Source of the DNA: Pseudomonas piscis
GTDB lineage: Bacteria; Pseudomonadota; Gammaproteobacteria; Pseudomonadales; Pseudomonadaceae
Direction of reading: 5' to 3'
NCBI RefSeq assembly: GCF_009380155.1
Contig: NZ_WHUV01000001.1
Coordinates: 868,001 to 932,000 of the forward strand
Length of the DNA: 64,000 nt
In this document: in pieces, positions 60,168-64,000 of the stretch
Layout of the letters: every line of letters begins with the position of its first letter
Numbering within the stretch: position 1 is the stretch's first letter
Program-made: the position numbers and the translations under genes
The notes under the pieces: generated by a model
Told to the model about the DNA's origin: nothing
What the model saw: the letters and a program-made list of their open reading frames with translations, nothing else
Databases searched by the model: none

Positions 60168-60200
60168 GCTCCGGCTTGCCGGAGCAGGCCTGCTCGCGAA
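60168..60200 (+). repeat. Hairpin and solitary REP-like sequence after accA
   Basis: GCTCCGG (60168-60174), CTTG loop and CCGGAGC (60179-60185) form a perfect stem. It overlaps GGAGCAGGCCTGCTCGCGA (60181-60199), a single copy resembling the GTAGGAGCG REP family. No T-run follows, so it is probably a REP stem rather than a true terminator. No clear inverted partner was found. Confidence 0.5.
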
Positions 60201-60290
60201 CCTGGCGCCGTCGATCGCTCCGATCACGGCGTCTTGTTCATTCTGGGGCAACCGCAAGGCCAGCTGATCGCTGCTGCAGGTCCTGAACGC

Positions 60291-61607
60291 ATGACTCCTC
60301 TCGCCGACTCTTTGCTGCAAACCCTGGCTCCCTGGCGCCAGGCCAGCGCGTGGCGCGTGGCCTTCTCCGGGGGGCTGGACTCCACCGTCCTGCTGCACCT
60401 GCTTGCCAATCTGGCGCGCCAGCATTGCCTCCCGGCGCTTTCGGCGATTCACGTCCATCATGGCCTGCAACAGGCGGCGGATGCCTGGCCGCAGCACTGT
60501 CAGCAAGTCTGCGACGCCCTGGGCGTGCCGCTGCAGGTAGTCAGGGTCCAGGTGCCGGCTGGCGCCAGCCTCGAACGTGCCGCCCGGGACGCGCGCTACA
60601 GCACCTTCGAGCAATCGCTGGCGAGCGATGAGCTGTTGCTGCTGGCCCAGCATCGTGACGACCAGGCGGAAACCCTGCTGTTTCGCCTATTGCGCGGTGC
60701 CGGGGTGCGGGGTTTGGCGGCGATGCCCCGGTGCCGTCCCCTGGGGCGTGGGCATTTGCTACGGCCCTTGCTTGACGTGCCTCGCGCCGAGCTCGAGCGT
60801 TATGCCGCCGAGCATCGGCTGGACTGGGTCGATGACCCTTCCAACAGCGATCACCACTATTCGCGTAATTACCTGCGACATCAGGTCATGCCGGTGTTGC
60901 AGTCGCGCTGGCCCCAGGCCGCGGCCAGTCTCGCTCGCAGTGCCGCGCATCTTGGCGAGGCCCAGGGCTTGCTCGGCGAGCTGGCTTCGATGGATCTGCG
61001 CGCCGCCGAACAGGACCGGAACCCGCTCTGGCTGCCCTTGCCAACCCTGGCCTTGGCGCCCCTGCGAGAGTTATCCGCTGCGCGCCAGCGCAACGCCCTC
61101 AGCCATTGGTTGGCCAGGTTCACCCGCTTGCCGGACACCGATCACTGGGCGGGTTGGGAAACCCTGCGTGATGCCAAGGACGCAGCCCTGCCGATCTGGC
61201 GCCTGGCCGATGGCGAGCTGCATCGCGGGAGGACGAACCTGTGGTGGTTGTCCGGAGCCTGGCTGCGGCCGGTCGGGCAGGGGGCTGAGTGGCACGCTCC
61301 GCAGCAACCGCTGTGCTTGCCGGATAACGGCCATGTGGCTTTCAGCGGCTCGGTGCCCGATGGCCCGCTGAGCATCCGATATCGTCTTGGCGGCGAGGTG
61401 ATGCACCTGGGCGATCGCGGCCATCGCGATCTCAAGCGGCTGTTGAACGAGGCCGGGGTGCCGGCTTTCGTCCGTGGCAGATTGCCGCTGCTGTATCGCC
61501 GGGAACAACTGTTGGCCGTGGCGAACCTGCCAATGGCCGGCACAAACGCCCGGGGCGCCTGGCAATTGCATTGGCGACCACCGACCAGCGATCAAGGTTT
61601 GAGCTGA
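60291..61607 (+). CDS. tilS: tRNA(Ile)-lysidine synthetase
   Basis: A 438-aa enzyme that attaches lysine to C34 of tRNA-Ile(CAU), changing its codon from AUG to AUA. The ATP pyrophosphatase P-loop SGGLDST (about 26-32) and AQHRDDQAETLLFRLLRGAG are diagnostic; C-terminal domains (about 220-430) bind the tRNA. ATG 60291 (MTPLADSLLQTLAPW) has a weak Shine-Dalgarno; GTG/ATG codons further up at 60234 are in frame but unlike the family. It lies between accA and pyrG. Confidence 0.95.
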   Translation: MTPLADSLLQTLAPWRQASAWRVAFSGGLDSTVLLHLLANLARQHCLPALSAIHVHHGLQQAADAWPQHCQQVCDALGVPLQVVRVQVPAGASLERAARDARYSTFEQSLASDELLLLAQHRDDQAETLLFRLLRGAGVRGLAAMPRCRPLGRGHLLRPLLDVPRAELERYAAEHRLDWVDDPSNSDHHYSRNYLRHQVMPVLQSRWPQAAASLARSAAHLGEAQGLLGELASMDLRAAEQDRNPLWLPLPTLALAPLRELSAARQRNALSHWLARFTRLPDTDHWAGWETLRDAKDAALPIWRLADGELHRGRTNLWWLSGAWLRPVGQGAEWHAPQQPLCLPDNGHVAFSGSVPDGPLSIRYRLGGEVMHLGDRGHRDLKRLLNEAGVPAFVRGRLPLLYRREQLLAVANLPMAGTNARGAWQLHWRPPTSDQGLS

Positions 61608-61860
61608 AAGGGGCTTTCCGGTAGACTACGCTCCCTTCTTGATACAACTTCTGTGGATTCGCCTGAATTGCAGGAGTTGCCGATTACCAAGCAGTCTTTG
61701 CTGGGCGATTCCAAAAAATGTGTAGCGAGCAACGTACCGGTGTTTTTGCATCCGGTCTGTCACAACGCGGCGGTTTTTTTGAAACATGCACTGTGATTAA
61801 TGCAGGTGATCGGGGGCTTCGGCCTTCCTTCGCTTTCCCCGGCGGCACTGACCGCTTTAA

Positions 61861-64000
<2,140 letters not shown>

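Noticed and set aside
60191..60290. Possible second arm pairing with the REP-like sequence after accA
   Set aside because: Only a few bases around GATCGCTCC resemble an inverted REP arm; too weak to call a REPIN.

Overview
The window is a GC-rich stretch of chromosome from a fluorescent Pseudomonas, most likely the P. fluorescens/protegens/chlororaphis group. The evidence is the gene content and order (lysS ... ppc-adk-tsaB ... mexLJK ... plsB ... dapD ... glnD-map / rpsB-tsf-pyrH-frr-uppS-cdsA-dxr-rseP-bamA-skp-lpxD-fabZ-lpxA-lpxB-rnhB-dnaE-accA-tilS-pyrG-kdsA), protein lengths typical of Pseudomonas orthologues, and REP/REPIN elements of the fluorescent-pseudomonad type. I see no phage, insertion sequence, CRISPR array, integron, tRNA or rRNA. 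Almost everything is core genome, so I do not claim a wholly new system.

Layout. 1-5.9 kb: end of lysS, a TetR regulator, a DUF1704/QEGLA putative metallopeptidase, a lipoprotein alpha/beta hydrolase coupled to a small membrane protein, then on the minus strand an OmpA-like lipoprotein (LptF type) with its DUF4398 partner, and a small conserved protein. 5.9-15 kb: ppc, adk, tsaB, a 99-aa protein coupled to a DUF72 protein, an ICL/PEP-mutase family enzyme, an extensin/M15-fold protein, an unrecognised protein with an internal duplication, and rsmJ. 14.7-19.6 kb: a TetR repressor diverging from a two-gene RND efflux operon (MexL/MexJK type) across a palindromic operator. 19.6-23.3 kb (minus): plsB-ybaY-like-DUF4197. 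23.7-29.2 kb: cold-shock protein, a small hypothetical, rlmA, dapE and a large GH17-GT2 glucan synthase (NdvB type). 29.4-33.5 kb: tcdA facing csdE-csdA-dapD-arsC-like. 33.7-40.3 kb: a CPA1 antiporter, then dapC, glnD and map on the minus strand. 40.7-64 kb: the long plus-strand run from rpsB to kdsA, covering translation, nucleotide, isoprenoid, phospholipid, outer-membrane, lipid A, replication and fatty-acid genes.

Functional threads. Envelope construction dominates: undecaprenyl-PP, CDP-DAG, DXP, BamA/Skp, lipid A, KDO, PlsB, PlsC-independent lipid supply through AccA/FabZ, and periplasmic glucan. Three enzymes of the succinyl branch of diaminopimelate/lysine synthesis (dapE, dapD, dapC) lie in three separate operons. 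tRNA and rRNA modification recurs (tsaB for t6A, tcdA with csdA/csdE for ct6A, tilS for lysidine, rsmJ, rlmA). The less-explored pieces are the DUF1704 protein, the duplicated-repeat protein at 13.2-13.8 kb, the 99-aa/DUF72 pair, the DUF4398 pair, and REP elements, one of which supplies the csdE stop codon.

Comparisons with P. aeruginosa PAO1 gene order and with family members are from memory, not from searches.
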